A DNA stretch of 56,122 nt, taken from the NCBI GenBank assembly GCA_015665415.1, contig JADFAE010000008.1, forward strand, positions 1-56,122, written 5' to 3'. The notes under the pieces are model-generated. The model was not told the origin of the DNA. It ran no database searches and saw nothing but the letters and a program-made list of their open reading frames with translations. Made by a program: the position numbers and the translations under genes. This document shows, one piece after another, positions 17,261-25,926 of the stretch. Each line of letters starts with the position of its first letter. Positions within the stretch are counted from its first letter, which is position 1. Source of the stretch: Roseobacter sp. GTDB lineage: Bacteria; Pseudomonadota; Alphaproteobacteria; Rhodobacterales; Rhodobacteraceae.

Positions 17261-17284
17261 CCTTGGCGCGTCAAATTCCGCGTC

Positions 17285-17881
17285 ATGACTTATGAACTCT
17301 TCCTGGCGCTTGCGCTCTTTGCCTTTGTCTCTTCGATCACGCCGGGCCCCAACAACCTGATGCTGATGGCGTCGGGGGCCAACTTCGGCTTCCGCCGTAC
17401 CATCCCGCATATGTTGGGGGTGGCGCTGGGCTTTGTCTTTATGGTGGTGCTGGTTGGCGCAGGCCTGGTGCAGATTTTTGATGCCTTTCCAATCAGCTAC
17501 ACCGTGCTGAAAGTCGCCTCGGTGATCTATCTGCTGTATCTGGCCTGGAAGATCGCCAATGCAGGTCCCGCTGAGGCCTCGGGCAGCAGTGGCACGCCAA
17601 TGACCTTTCTGCAGGCCGCCGCTTTTCAGTGGGTCAACCCCAAGGCCTGGGCCATGGCCCTGACCGCAATCAGCGCCTATACGCCGGATCAGACGCTGTC
17701 GGCGATCCTGATCGTGGGGGCGGTTTTTGGCGCCATCAACTTGCCTTCCGTTGGCTCCTGGACCGTTTTGGGGCAGCAGATGGCGCGGTTTCTGACCAAT
17801 CCACGTCGCCTGACCCAGTTCAACTGGCTGATGGCTGTGCTGCTGGTGGCCTCGCTATATCCAGTGATCTGGCCGCAATAA
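17285..17881 (+). CDS. LysE/RhtB-family amino-acid exporter
   Basis: This is a 198-residue protein from the ATG at 17285 with about six hydrophobic helices. The family hallmark SSITPGPNNLMLMASGANFGFRR lies at residues ~15-37, followed by PHMLGVALGF and the mid-protein FQWVNPKAWAMAL motif. LysE/RhtB proteins export amino acids such as lysine, homoserine or threonine from the cytoplasm. The divergent Lrp-type regulator probably induces it when an amino acid accumulates. The substrate cannot be told from sequence. Confidence 0.93.
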   Translation: MTYELFLALALFAFVSSITPGPNNLMLMASGANFGFRRTIPHMLGVALGFVFMVVLVGAGLVQIFDAFPISYTVLKVASVIYLLYLAWKIANAGPAEASGSSGTPMTFLQAAAFQWVNPKAWAMALTAISAYTPDQTLSAILIVGAVFGAINLPSVGSWTVLGQQMARFLTNPRRLTQFNWLMAVLLVASLYPVIWPQ

Positions 17882-17911
17882 CGCGGCCAGACCGGCGCTG
17901 GAATGCGCCGC

Positions 17912-18745
17912 CTACTTCAGTGGCAGGCAGATCTCGGTCAACAGCTCCTCCGGAGCCACTTCGCGCGGGTTGTTGAGGTAAAGCTCATAGCAGGGGGTAT
18001 CGGCCGGCTCTTCGCCTGAGCTGGGCAACCAATTGCCAAACAGGCTGTGATAGGCGGCAGAGATCCCGGAATAGGGCCCCTTGTAGGTCAATACTGCCAC
18101 TTTGCCCCCATCCAGATGTCGCTCCTCCAGGCCCTCGGGTACCTGTTCGCCGTGATATTCGCCGCCGGCAAAGCTGCGCAGCTCTGCGCTAGGCGTGCTG
18201 TCCGGATCGTCATAGTAAATGGCCGCCATGGACCCCATCTGCGGCCACAGGCCCCGGGTCTCGCACAGGGCGCCAAAGGCTTCGAACTCCTTGCCGATCA
18301 GGTGGTAGTCGCCGGTATGGGCAAGCCCGATCAGGCGGCGTGCGGGCGCGTCTCTAAGGGTGACAGGGTACATGGGGTATTCTCCGGTTTTGAAATCAGG
18401 GCGCGAGGGCAGATGGCACCCCGCTTTGCGAAAGGCCGCCGGGCTTTTGCCATAGGCCTCGGTGAATGCCCGAGAGAAGGAGCCCAGATTGAGATAGCCC
18501 ACCGATTTTGCAATCTCAGCAATGGCGGTGCGTGTCATCACCAGCGCGCTGGCGGCACGATGCAGGCGAATGCGGCGCACGGCCTGGGCGCAGGTCTCAC
18601 CGGTGACGGCGCGAAACACCCGGTGCCAGTGGAACCGGGACATCGCCGCCACATCTGCCAGTTGGTCCAGTGACAGATCCCCGGCGGGGGTGTCATGGAT
18701 ATGGTCAAGAACACGCAGGATGCGTTTTTCATAGGCGGCAGACAT
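17912..18745 (-). CDS. AraC-family regulator with C-terminal GyrI-like effector domain
   Basis: This is a 277-residue protein from the ATG at 18745 (AAGGAAG ribosome-binding site). Two AraC helix-turn-helix motifs lie in residues ~5-105 (LSLDQLADVAAMSRFHWHRVFRAVTG; IAEIAKSVGYLNLGSFSRAFTEAYGKSPAAFR). A GyrI-like/effector-binding domain follows (~120-277; ARRLIGLAHTGDYHLIG, YKGPYSGISAAYHSLF). This N-HTH/C-GyrI order is that of Rob/SoxS-like or BltR-like drug-sensing regulators. Its target is not obvious: neighbours are the exporter, convergent to it, and an uncharacterised membrane protein. Confidence 0.9.
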   Translation of the reverse strand: MSAAYEKRILRVLDHIHDTPAGDLSLDQLADVAAMSRFHWHRVFRAVTGETCAQAVRRIRLHRAASALVMTRTAIAEIAKSVGYLNLGSFSRAFTEAYGKSPAAFRKAGCHLPSRPDFKTGEYPMYPVTLRDAPARRLIGLAHTGDYHLIGKEFEAFGALCETRGLWPQMGSMAAIYYDDPDSTPSAELRSFAGGEYHGEQVPEGLEERHLDGGKVAVLTYKGPYSGISAAYHSLFGNWLPSSGEEPADTPCYELYLNNPREVAPEELLTEICLPLK

Positions 18746-18795
18746 GATTGGGACTTCCTTCTTTCTTGCCTGATCAGATGTGCCACGAGGCAGGA

Positions 18796-19644
18796 TCACA
18801 AATCTTGCTGACTTGTCAGCGGGAGAGGGTTTTTGGGAGCCAAGTCTTTGAGTAATTCCCTTAGATTTCGTCCAACTTTCAGCGAAGTATCGCGCACATC
18901 ATCTGGATCAAGCTCCTCTTGCTCGAACACCGCAAATCCAAATGTGTACCGCAGATCTGTCCGGTAATCCTCGACATAGAAGTTGCATTTCCAGCCTGGA
19001 ATCTTTGTTTCGAATAATCTTGGAACAAAGTTGCAAAATGCACGGGAGCGAAATCCCTCATTGTTTATTCCGCGCATGGTGAGTTCAATCCTCCTCGAGT
19101 TTCTTCGGCGAACCAAATGCTCAGTCATCTCACTTGCCCCGGCAGGATTGGAAACTGGTGCAGCACCATAAGGAAGCGCCGCGCCTTGCATAAATTCCAC
19201 TCTATAGAACAATCCGGGAAACCCTAAGCTCTGTGCATACTCCCGATAAGTGGCTCTGATGGCTCCAGAACGAAAACTAGCGATCGCCATTGGTTCGGTC
19301 TGTGGGCGCTCCAAGCAAAAAGCACTCCTTCCCCAAAGTGGATCTTCTTCTCGACTAACAAGCTCTGCACGAAATCTCTTGCCGCCATCCTCGCCTAAAT
19401 CGCGAAAACTACCACCAGAATCTGCTGACAACTCAACGAGATGAATACCAATCTCCAGTTGAACCGCAGGAACAAAGTGACAGGCAGCATCCCGTTCTGC
19501 GCTGGCTATTCCCGCTAGAAAAATTCTGAAAGACAAAATGGCGAGTGTAACAGAAAATACAGCCAGCCCTAGCAGAACCAGTCCAGCGAAAGCTTTAGAG
19601 GGAACACGAAGGCTTCTTGCACAGGTTTCAAAACAGGAGCGCAT
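18796..19644 (-). CDS. Membrane-anchored protein of unknown function, A+T-richer than neighbours
   Basis: This is a 282-residue protein if started at the ATG at 19644, which has a GGAAGG ribosome-binding site; the longer frame would overlap accA's promoter and start. One hydrophobic helix near the N terminus ([22 protein letters not shown], residues ~18-39) precedes a ~240-residue polar domain, probably periplasmic, with several cysteines and many charged residues. No known domain recognised. Base composition is visibly less GC-rich than the flanking genes and codon choice is looser, suggesting transfer or relaxed selection. Confidence 0.65.
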   Translation of the reverse strand: MRSCFETCARSLRVPSKAFAGLVLLGLAVFSVTLAILSFRIFLAGIASAERDAACHFVPAVQLEIGIHLVELSADSGGSFRDLGEDGGKRFRAELVSREEDPLWGRSAFCLERPQTEPMAIASFRSGAIRATYREYAQSLGFPGLFYRVEFMQGAALPYGAAPVSNPAGASEMTEHLVRRRNSRRIELTMRGINNEGFRSRAFCNFVPRLFETKIPGWKCNFYVEDYRTDLRYTFGFAVFEQEELDPDDVRDTSLKVGRNLRELLKDLAPKNPLPLTSQQDL

Positions 19645-19736
19645 CCAATTCCTTCCAAAAGCCAGCCCTAATTCGCAACAGTTGCATCTGGACGCGCAGA
19701 AGGCCATATACGGCAAAACCGCGTGAGCGAGGCGAA

Positions 19737-20699
19737 ATGACTCAGTACCTGGAATTTGAAAAACCGCTGGCCGAAATCGAAGGCAAAGCAGAAGAGCTGC
19801 GTGCCCTGGCACGGGCCAACGAAGAGATGGATGTGGCCGAAGAGGCGGCAGCGCTGGATGCCAAGGCAGAACAGCTGCTCAAGGATCTCTACAAGGAGCT
19901 CACGCCCTGGCGCAAATGTCAGGTGGCGCGGCACCCTGAGCGGCCCCATTGTCGCGACTATATCGACGCGTTGTTCACCGAATACACCCCGCTGGCGGGG
20001 GATCGCAACTTTGCCGATGACCTGGCGGTGATGGGCGGCTTGGCCCGGTTCAACGACCAGCCAGTGATGGTGATCGGCCATGAAAAGGGCTCTGACACCA
20101 AATCGCGTATCACTCATAACTTTGGCATGGCCCGCCCCGAAGGCTATCGCAAGGCGGTGCGGCTGATGGAGATGGCCGGTCGCTTTGGCCTGCCGGTGGT
20201 GACGCTGGTGGATACCACCGGCGCCTATCCCGGCAAGGGCGCTGAAGAGCGTGGCCAATCCGAAGCCATCGCGCGCTCTACAGAGATGAGCCTGAAGATC
20301 GGGGTGCCGGTGATTTCGGTGATCATTGGCGAGGGCGGCTCTGGTGGCGCTGTGGCCTTTGCCACTGCCAACCGCGTAGCGATGCTGGAGCATGCGGTCT
20401 ATTCGGTGATCTCGCCTGAGGGCTGCGCCTCGATCCTGTGGAAGGATGCCGAAAAGATGCGCGAAGCCGCCGAGGCCCTGCGTCTGACCGCGCAGAACCT
20501 GCGCGAGTTGGCAGTTATCGACCGCATCATCCCCGAGCCCATGGGCGGTGCCCATCGAGATGCCAAGGTCGCCATGGCCTCAGTTGGGGCAGCGATCCAG
20601 GAAATGTTGGATGAGTTGAAGGGTAAAAACGGTGCCGATCTGATCAAGGATCGTCGCCAAAAGTTCCTCGATATTGGCTCCAAAGGCCTGGCCGCCTAA
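19737..20699 (+). CDS. accA: Acetyl-CoA carboxylase carboxyltransferase subunit alpha
   Basis: This is a 320-residue protein from the ATG at 19737 (GAGGCGAA ribosome-binding site). It pairs with AccD to move the carboxyl group from biotin to acetyl-CoA, the first step of fatty-acid synthesis. Diagnostic segments include [72 protein letters not shown] and [12 protein letters not shown]. Length is normal. Its stop overlaps the stop of the convergent HxlR gene by two bases. Confidence 0.97.
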   Translation: MTQYLEFEKPLAEIEGKAEELRALARANEEMDVAEEAAALDAKAEQLLKDLYKELTPWRKCQVARHPERPHCRDYIDALFTEYTPLAGDRNFADDLAVMGGLARFNDQPVMVIGHEKGSDTKSRITHNFGMARPEGYRKAVRLMEMAGRFGLPVVTLVDTTGAYPGKGAEERGQSEAIARSTEMSLKIGVPVISVIIGEGGSGGAVAFATANRVAMLEHAVYSVISPEGCASILWKDAEKMREAAEALRLTAQNLRELAVIDRIIPEPMGGAHRDAKVAMASVGAAIQEMLDELKGKNGADLIKDRRQKFLDIGSKGLAA

Positions 20700-21109
20700 G
20701 GGAGTTCACCTGCGTAAATTCGGGAGATGACACCTTCCCGATCTGCCTGAACCTTATCACTAAAGCCGGTCATCGCATGGCCGGCTTTATTGTGTTTGGC
20801 ACTCCACATGGCAATATCAGCCAGCACAGGAGCTAGGTCTCTTCCCTTTTGGGTGAGGGAATAGATGAAACTGCGACCATTTTGCGGGTCTTTGGCCTTT
20901 TGCAGTATTCCACTCTCTTCCAGCGACTTTAGTCGCTGCGCCAGGATATTGGTGGAAATCCCCTCGCTGCCTTTCAAAAGCTCACCATAGCTGCGTGCGC
21001 CTTTGATCGCCATGTCGCGGATCACCAGCAGGCTCCAACGGTCGCCAAAGATGTCCAAGCCATAGGCTATGGGGCAGCCGGACTGATATTTGTTGTGTTT
21101 CTCGGTCAT
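20696..21109 (-). CDS. HxlR-family transcriptional regulator
   Basis: This is a 137-residue protein from the ATG at 21109. The HxlR/DUF24 winged helix is clear: [34 protein letters not shown], then [19 protein letters not shown] and [16 protein letters not shown]. One cysteine near the N terminus (SGCPIA) is in the place used for thiol/electrophile sensing in some members. It faces a Tat-exported protein gene; two strong palindromes lie between them, so it probably represses itself and that gene. Confidence 0.94.
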   Translation of the reverse strand: MTEKHNKYQSGCPIAYGLDIFGDRWSLLVIRDMAIKGARSYGELLKGSEGISTNILAQRLKSLEESGILQKAKDPQNGRSFIYSLTQKGRDLAPVLADIAMWSAKHNKAGHAMTGFSDKVQADREGVISRIYAGELP

Positions 21110-21127
21110 GTCTTTTTCTGAAGGAAT

Positions 21128-21146
21128 CACTTGCAAAACGCAAGTG
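21128..21146. promoter_or_regulatory. Operator palindrome 1, HxlR intergenic region
   Basis: CACTTGCAAAACGCAAGTG is a perfect inverted repeat with seven-base arms and a five-base AT-rich centre. It lies 19 bases upstream of the HxlR start codon. An almost identical palindrome follows 37 bases further on. Confidence 0.8.
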
Positions 21147-21164
21147 GTAATGCCAGCTATAGAT

Positions 21165-21183
21165 CACTTGCAAAATGCAAGTA
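21165..21183. promoter_or_regulatory. Operator palindrome 2, HxlR intergenic region
   Basis: CACTTGCAAAATGCAAGTA repeats the arms ACTTGC...GCAAGT of the first palindrome, centre-to-centre 37 bases. It sits just upstream of the ribosome-binding site of the divergent exported protein. Two copies in one 89-base gap point to a dimeric regulator controlling both genes, most simply the adjacent HxlR protein. Confidence 0.8.
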
Positions 21184-21198
21184 GTGAATGGAGCACTC

Positions 21199-21963
21199 AT
21201 GACCAAGAAACAAATCAACGCGGTTTTACGCGAACACCCCCGGCTGTCCCGTCGCCAGATATTGGCGGCTTCGGCCGGGGCGATGTTGTTGCCCACCTTC
21301 TCTCAAGCCAAGGAAAATCCCATGACCCCCAAAGCCTTTGTCTATACCGAAGTTGCGATCTCTGTTCCGTTTGATCAGGCCCCCTGGGCAGAGATCAATG
21401 AAGCGATTCGACAGCAGCCGGGGTTTCTGAGCAAAACCTGGCTCTCGGGGCACGCCAACGAGTCCCTGGGCGGATTCTACGCCTTCGATAGCATTGAAAA
21501 TGCACGCCGTTTCGTCACCGGTCATTTCCCTTCCGAAGCGCGGGGGTTTGGCGTTGCCCACAATACCCGGGTCTTTGATGCGGAGGCGACCGCCGTCGCC
21601 AGCCAAGATATGGCGTCGGTGTATTATGGTGGCCCGTCAGTTGCGCCGGGTGCTTTTGTCTACACTGAGTTGCAGCTGTCAGTGCCCTTTGCCGATGCGC
21701 CCTGGCAGGCAAGAAATCAGGCGTTGAAAATGCTGCCCGGGCTTCAGAACAAAGTCTGGCTAAGTGGTCTGCAAACACAAACCCTGGGTGGGTTTGATGC
21801 TTTTGAAAGTCTGGACCATGCGGTGGATTTTGCCGTGAACGGGTTTCCGGAAACGGCGGCCGAATTGGGCTGTGCCTTCTATACGCGAATTTTTGATGCG
21901 GCGCTCACAGCGACGGCCAGTCAGGCGATGAATTCGCCCTATTATGGCGGCAACGCAGGCTGA
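21199..21963 (+). CDS. Tat-exported protein with tandem YdhR/ABM-like ferredoxin-fold domains
   Basis: This is a 254-residue protein from the ATG at 21199 (GGAG six bases upstream). Residues ~17-37 read SRRQILAASAGAMLLPTFSQA, a twin-arginine signal, so the protein is exported folded. Two ~100-residue halves are clearly duplicates: each has AFVYTE..(I/L)SVPF..APW, a WLSG....LGGF.AF.S(I/L).(N/H)A core, an (N/Y)TR(V/I)FDA.(A/L)TA.ASQ stretch and a closing YYGG. The core resembles YdhR-type dimeric alpha/beta-barrel monooxygenase-like proteins. Enzymatic activity is unproven. Export by Tat suggests a cofactor or folded oligomer. Confidence 0.82.
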   Translation: MTKKQINAVLREHPRLSRRQILAASAGAMLLPTFSQAKENPMTPKAFVYTEVAISVPFDQAPWAEINEAIRQQPGFLSKTWLSGHANESLGGFYAFDSIENARRFVTGHFPSEARGFGVAHNTRVFDAEATAVASQDMASVYYGGPSVAPGAFVYTELQLSVPFADAPWQARNQALKMLPGLQNKVWLSGLQTQTLGGFDAFESLDHAVDFAVNGFPETAAELGCAFYTRIFDAALTATASQAMNSPYYGGNAG

Positions 21964-21971
21964 GGAACCGG

Positions 21972-22005
21972 AAAAAATGCGGGCGGGCGGCAGAGGCCCG
22001 CCCGC
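21972..22005 (-). terminator. Rho-independent terminator of the GntR gene
   Basis: A ten-base-pair stem, GCGGGCGGGC (21979-21988) with GCCCGCCCGC (21996-22005), has a seven-base loop. On the minus strand it is followed by ATTTTTTCC. It lies 25 bases past the GntR stop and between convergent genes. Confidence 0.9.
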
Positions 22006-22029
22006 GATCTGGCGCGTCTTTTGTCCGTC

Positions 22030-22695
22030 CTACCCGGTCAGCAAACGCAATCCCTGTGTTACATCTGAGCGCACGGCCAGACGCAGTCCAGGTTCATCGC
22101 CGGCTTTCAGTGCGGCAATGATCAAGCGGTGGTTCTGTGGCGGATCGGTCCGACGCAGCCGCCCATACAGCGCCCGCATGGTAGGGCCAAGCTGTAGCCA
22201 GACCGTTTCTGTCATGGCCAGCATCGCCGGGGCCTGGGCGCGCAGATAGAGCGTACGGTGGAATTCTAGGTTGGTGCGAATATAGCCCACCGCATCGCGT
22301 TTGGAGACCATCTCGGCAATGGTGGCATTGATGCTGTGCAGCCGGTCGATCAGCGCCATATGGGCGCGGGGCAGGGCGCGGCTGGAGAGCTCTACTTCCA
22401 ACAGGGCGCGCAGGGCCGCCAGTTCCTCGATCCGCTCATTGCTCAGCTCCGGCGTGGCGACCCGACCCGAAGAGGACAGCGACAGCGCCCCCTCGGCCAC
22501 CAAACGACGTACCGCTTCGCGGGCCGGGGTCATCGAGACATCGTATTCGCGGCCAATTCCACGCAGGGTCAGCGCCTCGCCGGGCGCGATGTCGCCATAC
22601 ATGATCCGCGCTCTCAAGGTTCGGTACACCCGGTCATGGGCCGAAACATGGGTGTCCGAAGGGGATAAGGCGGTGGGTTTGGCGGAATGCAGCAT
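22030..22695 (-). CDS. GntR-family regulator (FCD domain)
   Basis: This 221-residue protein has an N-terminal winged helix (~18-85: VYRTLRARIMYGDIAPGEALTLRGIGREYDVSMTPAREAVRRLVAEGAL) and an all-helical FCD effector domain (IEELAALRALLEVELSSRAL...). FCD regulators bind carboxylic acids and often repress a neighbouring catabolic operon. No obvious target lies next to it, so its regulon may be elsewhere. It ends in a strong terminator. Confidence 0.92.
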   Translation of the reverse strand: MLHSAKPTALSPSDTHVSAHDRVYRTLRARIMYGDIAPGEALTLRGIGREYDVSMTPAREAVRRLVAEGALSLSSSGRVATPELSNERIEELAALRALLEVELSSRALPRAHMALIDRLHSINATIAEMVSKRDAVGYIRTNLEFHRTLYLRAQAPAMLAMTETVWLQLGPTMRALYGRLRRTDPPQNHRLIIAALKAGDEPGLRLAVRSDVTQGLRLLTG

Positions 22696-22830
22696 GGGCT
22701 ATCTGTGATCACAAATGCGGGCTTGGTCAAGCCCTTCTGCCCCTCTGTCCCTCTGCCCCGCAAACCCGGTTAGCTGGCTGGGTTGTGGCCCTGTGTCGAG
22801 CGTGCTGCCTTGGCACATCTGCTACAGAAG

Positions 22831-23517
22831 TCAGAGATCGAAGCGGAAGCGATGCAGGGCACCGCCTTCCTCGCGCAGCCAGCGCCTTGGGCCGGAACTG
22901 TCACCATATAGCCGCGTCACCACTGCCCAGAAATCGGCGGAATGGTTCATCTCCACCAGATGCGCGACCTCATGTGCTGCGACATAGGTCAGGATCTGCG
23001 GCGGTGCCAGGATCAGTCGCCAGGAATACATCAACGTGCCTGCCGAGGAGCAGGAACCCCAGCGCGAGCGGGTGTCGCGCAGGCTGAGTTTTTGATAGGA
23101 GCGACCAACCTGCGCCGCATAATGATCCGAGGCCGCAGCCAGGCGGTCGCGGGCCAGTTCTTTGAGGAAGCGTTCCAGCGACCGTGCCGGACTGTTGCCC
23201 CCCACGCTCAGCACCTGCGGCCCCAGCTGCACGCCTCTTTTTGTACCCGCCACCACCTGGCGTCGGTGTCCCTCCACCGGGAGGGTGCTGCCGATGCCGA
23301 CCGCTACTGTTGTGGGGTGACGCGCCAGGTGGTCGCGAATCCAGCCTTCTTTTTCAGCTGCGAAATCGAGCGCTTCACGGGCCGGGAGCCGAGCGGGCAG
23401 GGTCAGCGTCACCCGTCCGTCCAGTGCGGAAATCCGCAAGCTGATCCGCTTTGCCCGGGCCGAGCGGCGCAGGATCAGCGGTACCGGCGGGTCTCCGGGC
23501 AGGTGATATGCGCTCAT
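22831..23517 (-). CDS. YgjP-type (DUF45) zinc metallopeptidase
   Basis: This 228-residue protein has the DUF45/YgjP layout: an N-terminal beta-rich region (RRSARAKRISLRISALDGRVTLTLP), the conserved LRDTRSRWGSCSSAGTLMYSWRLILAPP segment and the zinc motif YVAAHEVAHLVEMNHSADFW. In that motif HEVAH supplies two His ligands and the catalytic Glu, with a third His in NHS. The fold is related to SprT/WSS1 proteases. The cellular substrate is unknown. It is divergent from the FYDLN-acid gene. Confidence 0.92.
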   Translation of the reverse strand: MSAYHLPGDPPVPLILRRSARAKRISLRISALDGRVTLTLPARLPAREALDFAAEKEGWIRDHLARHPTTVAVGIGSTLPVEGHRRQVVAGTKRGVQLGPQVLSVGGNSPARSLERFLKELARDRLAAASDHYAAQVGRSYQKLSLRDTRSRWGSCSSAGTLMYSWRLILAPPQILTYVAAHEVAHLVEMNHSADFWAVVTRLYGDSSGPRRWLREEGGALHRFRFDL

Positions 23518-23617
23518 GCTTGCGCCCCTTCATGGCAAAGGCTTTGACAGTGCCCATCTCATATGGCAAGGCAACTGAATCGTCGATACGACTCACCAGT
23601 AAATCAAGGGGATCCAC

Positions 23618-23947
23618 ATGCCCAACGAAGAATGGGGTGTAAAGCGCGTCTGCCCGACCACCGGCAAGCGGTTTTATGACCTGAACAAGAACCCGATCGT
23701 CAGCCCCTATACGGGCGAGGTCGTGGAAATGAGCACCGGCAAGAGCCGGATGATCGAAGCCGATGCGGCTGATGCCGCCAGCGTCAAAGCCAAAGAGAGC
23801 GATGCTTCGGACGAAGACGTTCTGGAAGATGACGATGATGTCGATCTGGATCTGGGCGATGATGTTCTGGACGATGACGACGACGACGGCACCACTGTGC
23901 CTCTCGAAGAGATTGCCGACGTGGCATCCGAAGACGACGATTCCTAA
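23618..23947 (+). CDS. FYDLN-acid family protein (TIGR02300)
   Basis: This 109-residue protein has a conserved zinc-ribbon-like N terminus, MPNEEWGVKRVCPTTGKRFYDLNKNPIVSPYTGEV, which contains the FYDLN signature. A very acidic tail follows, with runs of aspartate and glutamate from about residue 60 onward. The family is widespread in alphaproteobacteria and has no established function. The acidic tail suggests binding to a basic partner, which is only inference. Confidence 0.93.
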   Translation: MPNEEWGVKRVCPTTGKRFYDLNKNPIVSPYTGEVVEMSTGKSRMIEADAADAASVKAKESDASDEDVLEDDDDVDLDLGDDVLDDDDDDGTTVPLEEIADVASEDDDS

Positions 23948-24137
23948 GAGGGTCGCGCCGATTTTGCCTCTCCAGGGCAGCCGGATGGCTGCCTTGGGAG
24001 CAGGCCAGGATCTCTGGAGAAAAAAACTCGAGACGATGGTGCATTTTCCTCTTGCGGCCCGCTTCATCGTCCACTAAATCACCCTCACACCGCGAGACGG
24101 ACAGGCCAAATGGCCCAGACATCAAGCGGAGTGATTT

Positions 24138-24213
24138 GGGGCCTTAGCTCAGCTGGGAGAGCGCCTGCATGGCATGCAGGAGGTCAGCGGTTCGATCCCG
24201 CTAGGCTCCACCA
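24138..24213 (+). tRNA. tRNA-Ala (anticodon GGC)
   Basis: This 76-base cloverleaf has an acceptor stem GGGGCCT/AGGCTCC, a D arm with AGCTCAGCTGGGAGAGC, and the anticodon stem-loop CCTGC-ATGGCAT-GCAGG, giving anticodon GGC. The T loop is TTCGATC, and discriminator A plus CCA is encoded. The third acceptor pair is G3-U70, the classic identity element of alanyl-tRNA synthetase, which confirms the assignment. Confidence 0.97.
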
Positions 24214-25020
24214 AATCCCCTTCCAATTGTTCGACGACTTAAGATCCTGAACAAGAAGGTGAAATTTGGCGTTCGAATACCCCTTTCTCAAGAGTGTTTC
24301 AGGCGTTCCGGAGACGCCAGATGCAGGACTGCCTGCTTCCATTCACATTCGTGATTTGTCATATTTATGGGCGTGAGATGAAATCCAACGCCAGTTCGAG
24401 CTTTTGCCAGAGACCTCTTCAGCTCAGCCTTCTATGCTGTCCGGAGCCTCCTGTATAACAAGACCCCTTGGCTGAATTTGGAAAATACGCTTCTCGTATG
24501 TCTCGATGACCAGACCCATCGTGCAAAGGCATATGGCGAGGCAGCAGCATTAGGAAGGGGGATTGGAGGGCGCAACATGCCAGGAGTGCTATGTCCTGCC
24601 GTCCCTGCTAAACGCAAAGCCTGGACCAAAGGGCAGCTCATTGGTCAGAAACGACCGCTGCTTCCCAAACAGAGGTGGGCCATCCGCGCAAGGCTCGAAC
24701 TTGCAGGCTATCTTCGCGACCTTGTTTTGTTCAATGTTGCGATTGATAGCAAGCCGCGCGGCTGCGATCTGCTCAAACTCTCTGTGGCCATTTAGGTTAA
24801 GGATGATCACGTTCGCGAAGGCGTTTCAGTGATCCAAAGTGAAACCAAGAAGCCAGTCCGATTTGCCCCACCCAAGTGGCCCTCTTAAAATGTAGGTGCG
24901 TGATTGGGCTGCGCTCTAGTGCCCAAGCGGATGTTCACAATAGCCCCCAACTCGGTGTTCCAGCAGAGGGGGGGCGTTGATCTCGCTATCCAGCAGCACG
25001 AATCCGGAGCTTGATGCCGG
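24214..25020. other. Gene-poor stretch after tRNA-Ala; no gene recognised
   Basis: About 0.8 kb without a convincing gene. Open frames of 70-105 codons overlap each other on both strands (for example 24478-24795 plus and 24589-24810 minus), lack ribosome-binding sites and resemble no family I know. Composition is less GC-rich than the flanks. No integrase gene and no duplicated tRNA 3' end were seen. It may be a decayed insertion. Confidence 0.5.
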
Positions 25021-25024
25021 GCCT

Positions 25025-25058
25025 CGCGCCTCCCCCCTGGGAGGGAGGCGCGGGTTTT
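25025..25058. terminator. Strong hairpin between the tRNA-side region and the crotonase gene
   Basis: CGCGCCTCCC (25025-25034) pairs perfectly with GGGAGGCGCG (25043-25052); on the plus strand GGTTTTG follows. The nearest gene that ends here is the minus-strand crotonase, for which no T-run follows the hairpin. It may act as a plus-strand terminator or as a stabilising 3' hairpin for the crotonase mRNA. Confidence 0.5.
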
Positions 25059-25086
25059 GTCGTGCTTTATCGGCTTTTGCCCTGAG

Positions 25087-25893
25087 TCACGTGCTGGGAC
25101 GGACGCGGGCGGCGCTTTTGTCGGCAAAGGCGGCGAGACGGGCGCGGGCATCGGGCTGGGTGTTTACCACCCCAGCAACCACGGCCTCGGCATAGGCCGC
25201 ATCCATGGCGGACATGTTCTGCATGTGGCTGACCGCCGAGCAGATGGCAAAGTTCGACAAGGGCAGGTTCTCGGCGGTGCGGCGTGCCAGTTCCATTGCC
25301 TTGTCAAAGCTGGAGCCTTCTACGATATATTGCGCCAGCCCCAAATCGCAGGCTTCCTGGCCCTGATAGACCCGCCCGGTCAACATCATGTCGATCATCC
25401 GCGATTTTCCAACCAGATCGGTGACACGGATGGTGGCACCGCCACCGGTGAACAACCCGCGCTGGCCCTCGGGCAGGGCGAAATAGGTGCTCTGGTCCAT
25501 CACCCGGATATGGGCAGAACTGGCCAGCTCAAGCCCGCCACCAACAACCGCGCCCTGCAGGGCGGCAATCACCGGAACCCCGCCGTATTCCATCTTGTTG
25601 AAGGCCTCGTGCCAGCGCAGGCAGACATGCATGAAATCAGCCGGGCTGCGATCTTCGTCGTGATGTTCGATCAGGTCCAACCCGGCACAGAAGTGATCAC
25701 CAGACCCGGCCAGAACAACCGCCTTTACCCCGGCCCGTGGCGCGGTGGAGAAGAACTCGACCAGTTCTTCGATGGTGTCGATGTCCAGCGCGTTGCGCTT
25801 GGTTGGGCGGTTGAGGGTCACCACCCAGACCCCGTCGTCATGGGCCTTGAGGTCGAGGTTGCTATAGCGGGAGATGTCGATTTCGAGGGTCAT
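25087..25893 (-). CDS. Enoyl-CoA hydratase/isomerase (crotonase) family protein
   Basis: This 268-residue crotonase-fold enzyme contains the CoA/oxyanion segments [16 protein letters not shown] and [23 protein letters not shown]. Both hydratase-type acidic residues appear to be present (Glu in GGGLELA and Glu in [11 protein letters not shown]), which favours hydration of a 2-enoyl-CoA. It lies 33 bases after a long acyl-CoA dehydrogenase gene on the same strand, giving a two-step beta-oxidation module. The pair resembles dmdC-dmdD of sulfur-compound degradation in Roseobacters, but no dmdB ligase is here, so a general acyl-CoA role is as likely. Confidence 0.92.
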   Translation of the reverse strand: MTLEIDISRYSNLDLKAHDDGVWVVTLNRPTKRNALDIDTIEELVEFFSTAPRAGVKAVVLAGSGDHFCAGLDLIEHHDEDRSPADFMHVCLRWHEAFNKMEYGGVPVIAALQGAVVGGGLELASSAHIRVMDQSTYFALPEGQRGLFTGGGATIRVTDLVGKSRMIDMMLTGRVYQGQEACDLGLAQYIVEGSSFDKAMELARRTAENLPLSNFAICSAVSHMQNMSAMDAAYAEAVVAGVVNTQPDARARLAAFADKSAARVRPST

Positions 25894-25926
25894 ATTGGAC
25901 TCCTTGGTCGCAGTGGAGGTGTTCGA

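Noticed and set aside
24138-25058. tRNA-borne integrative island
   Set aside because: No integrase, no repeat of the tRNA 3' end and no mobility gene could be seen; kept only as a question.
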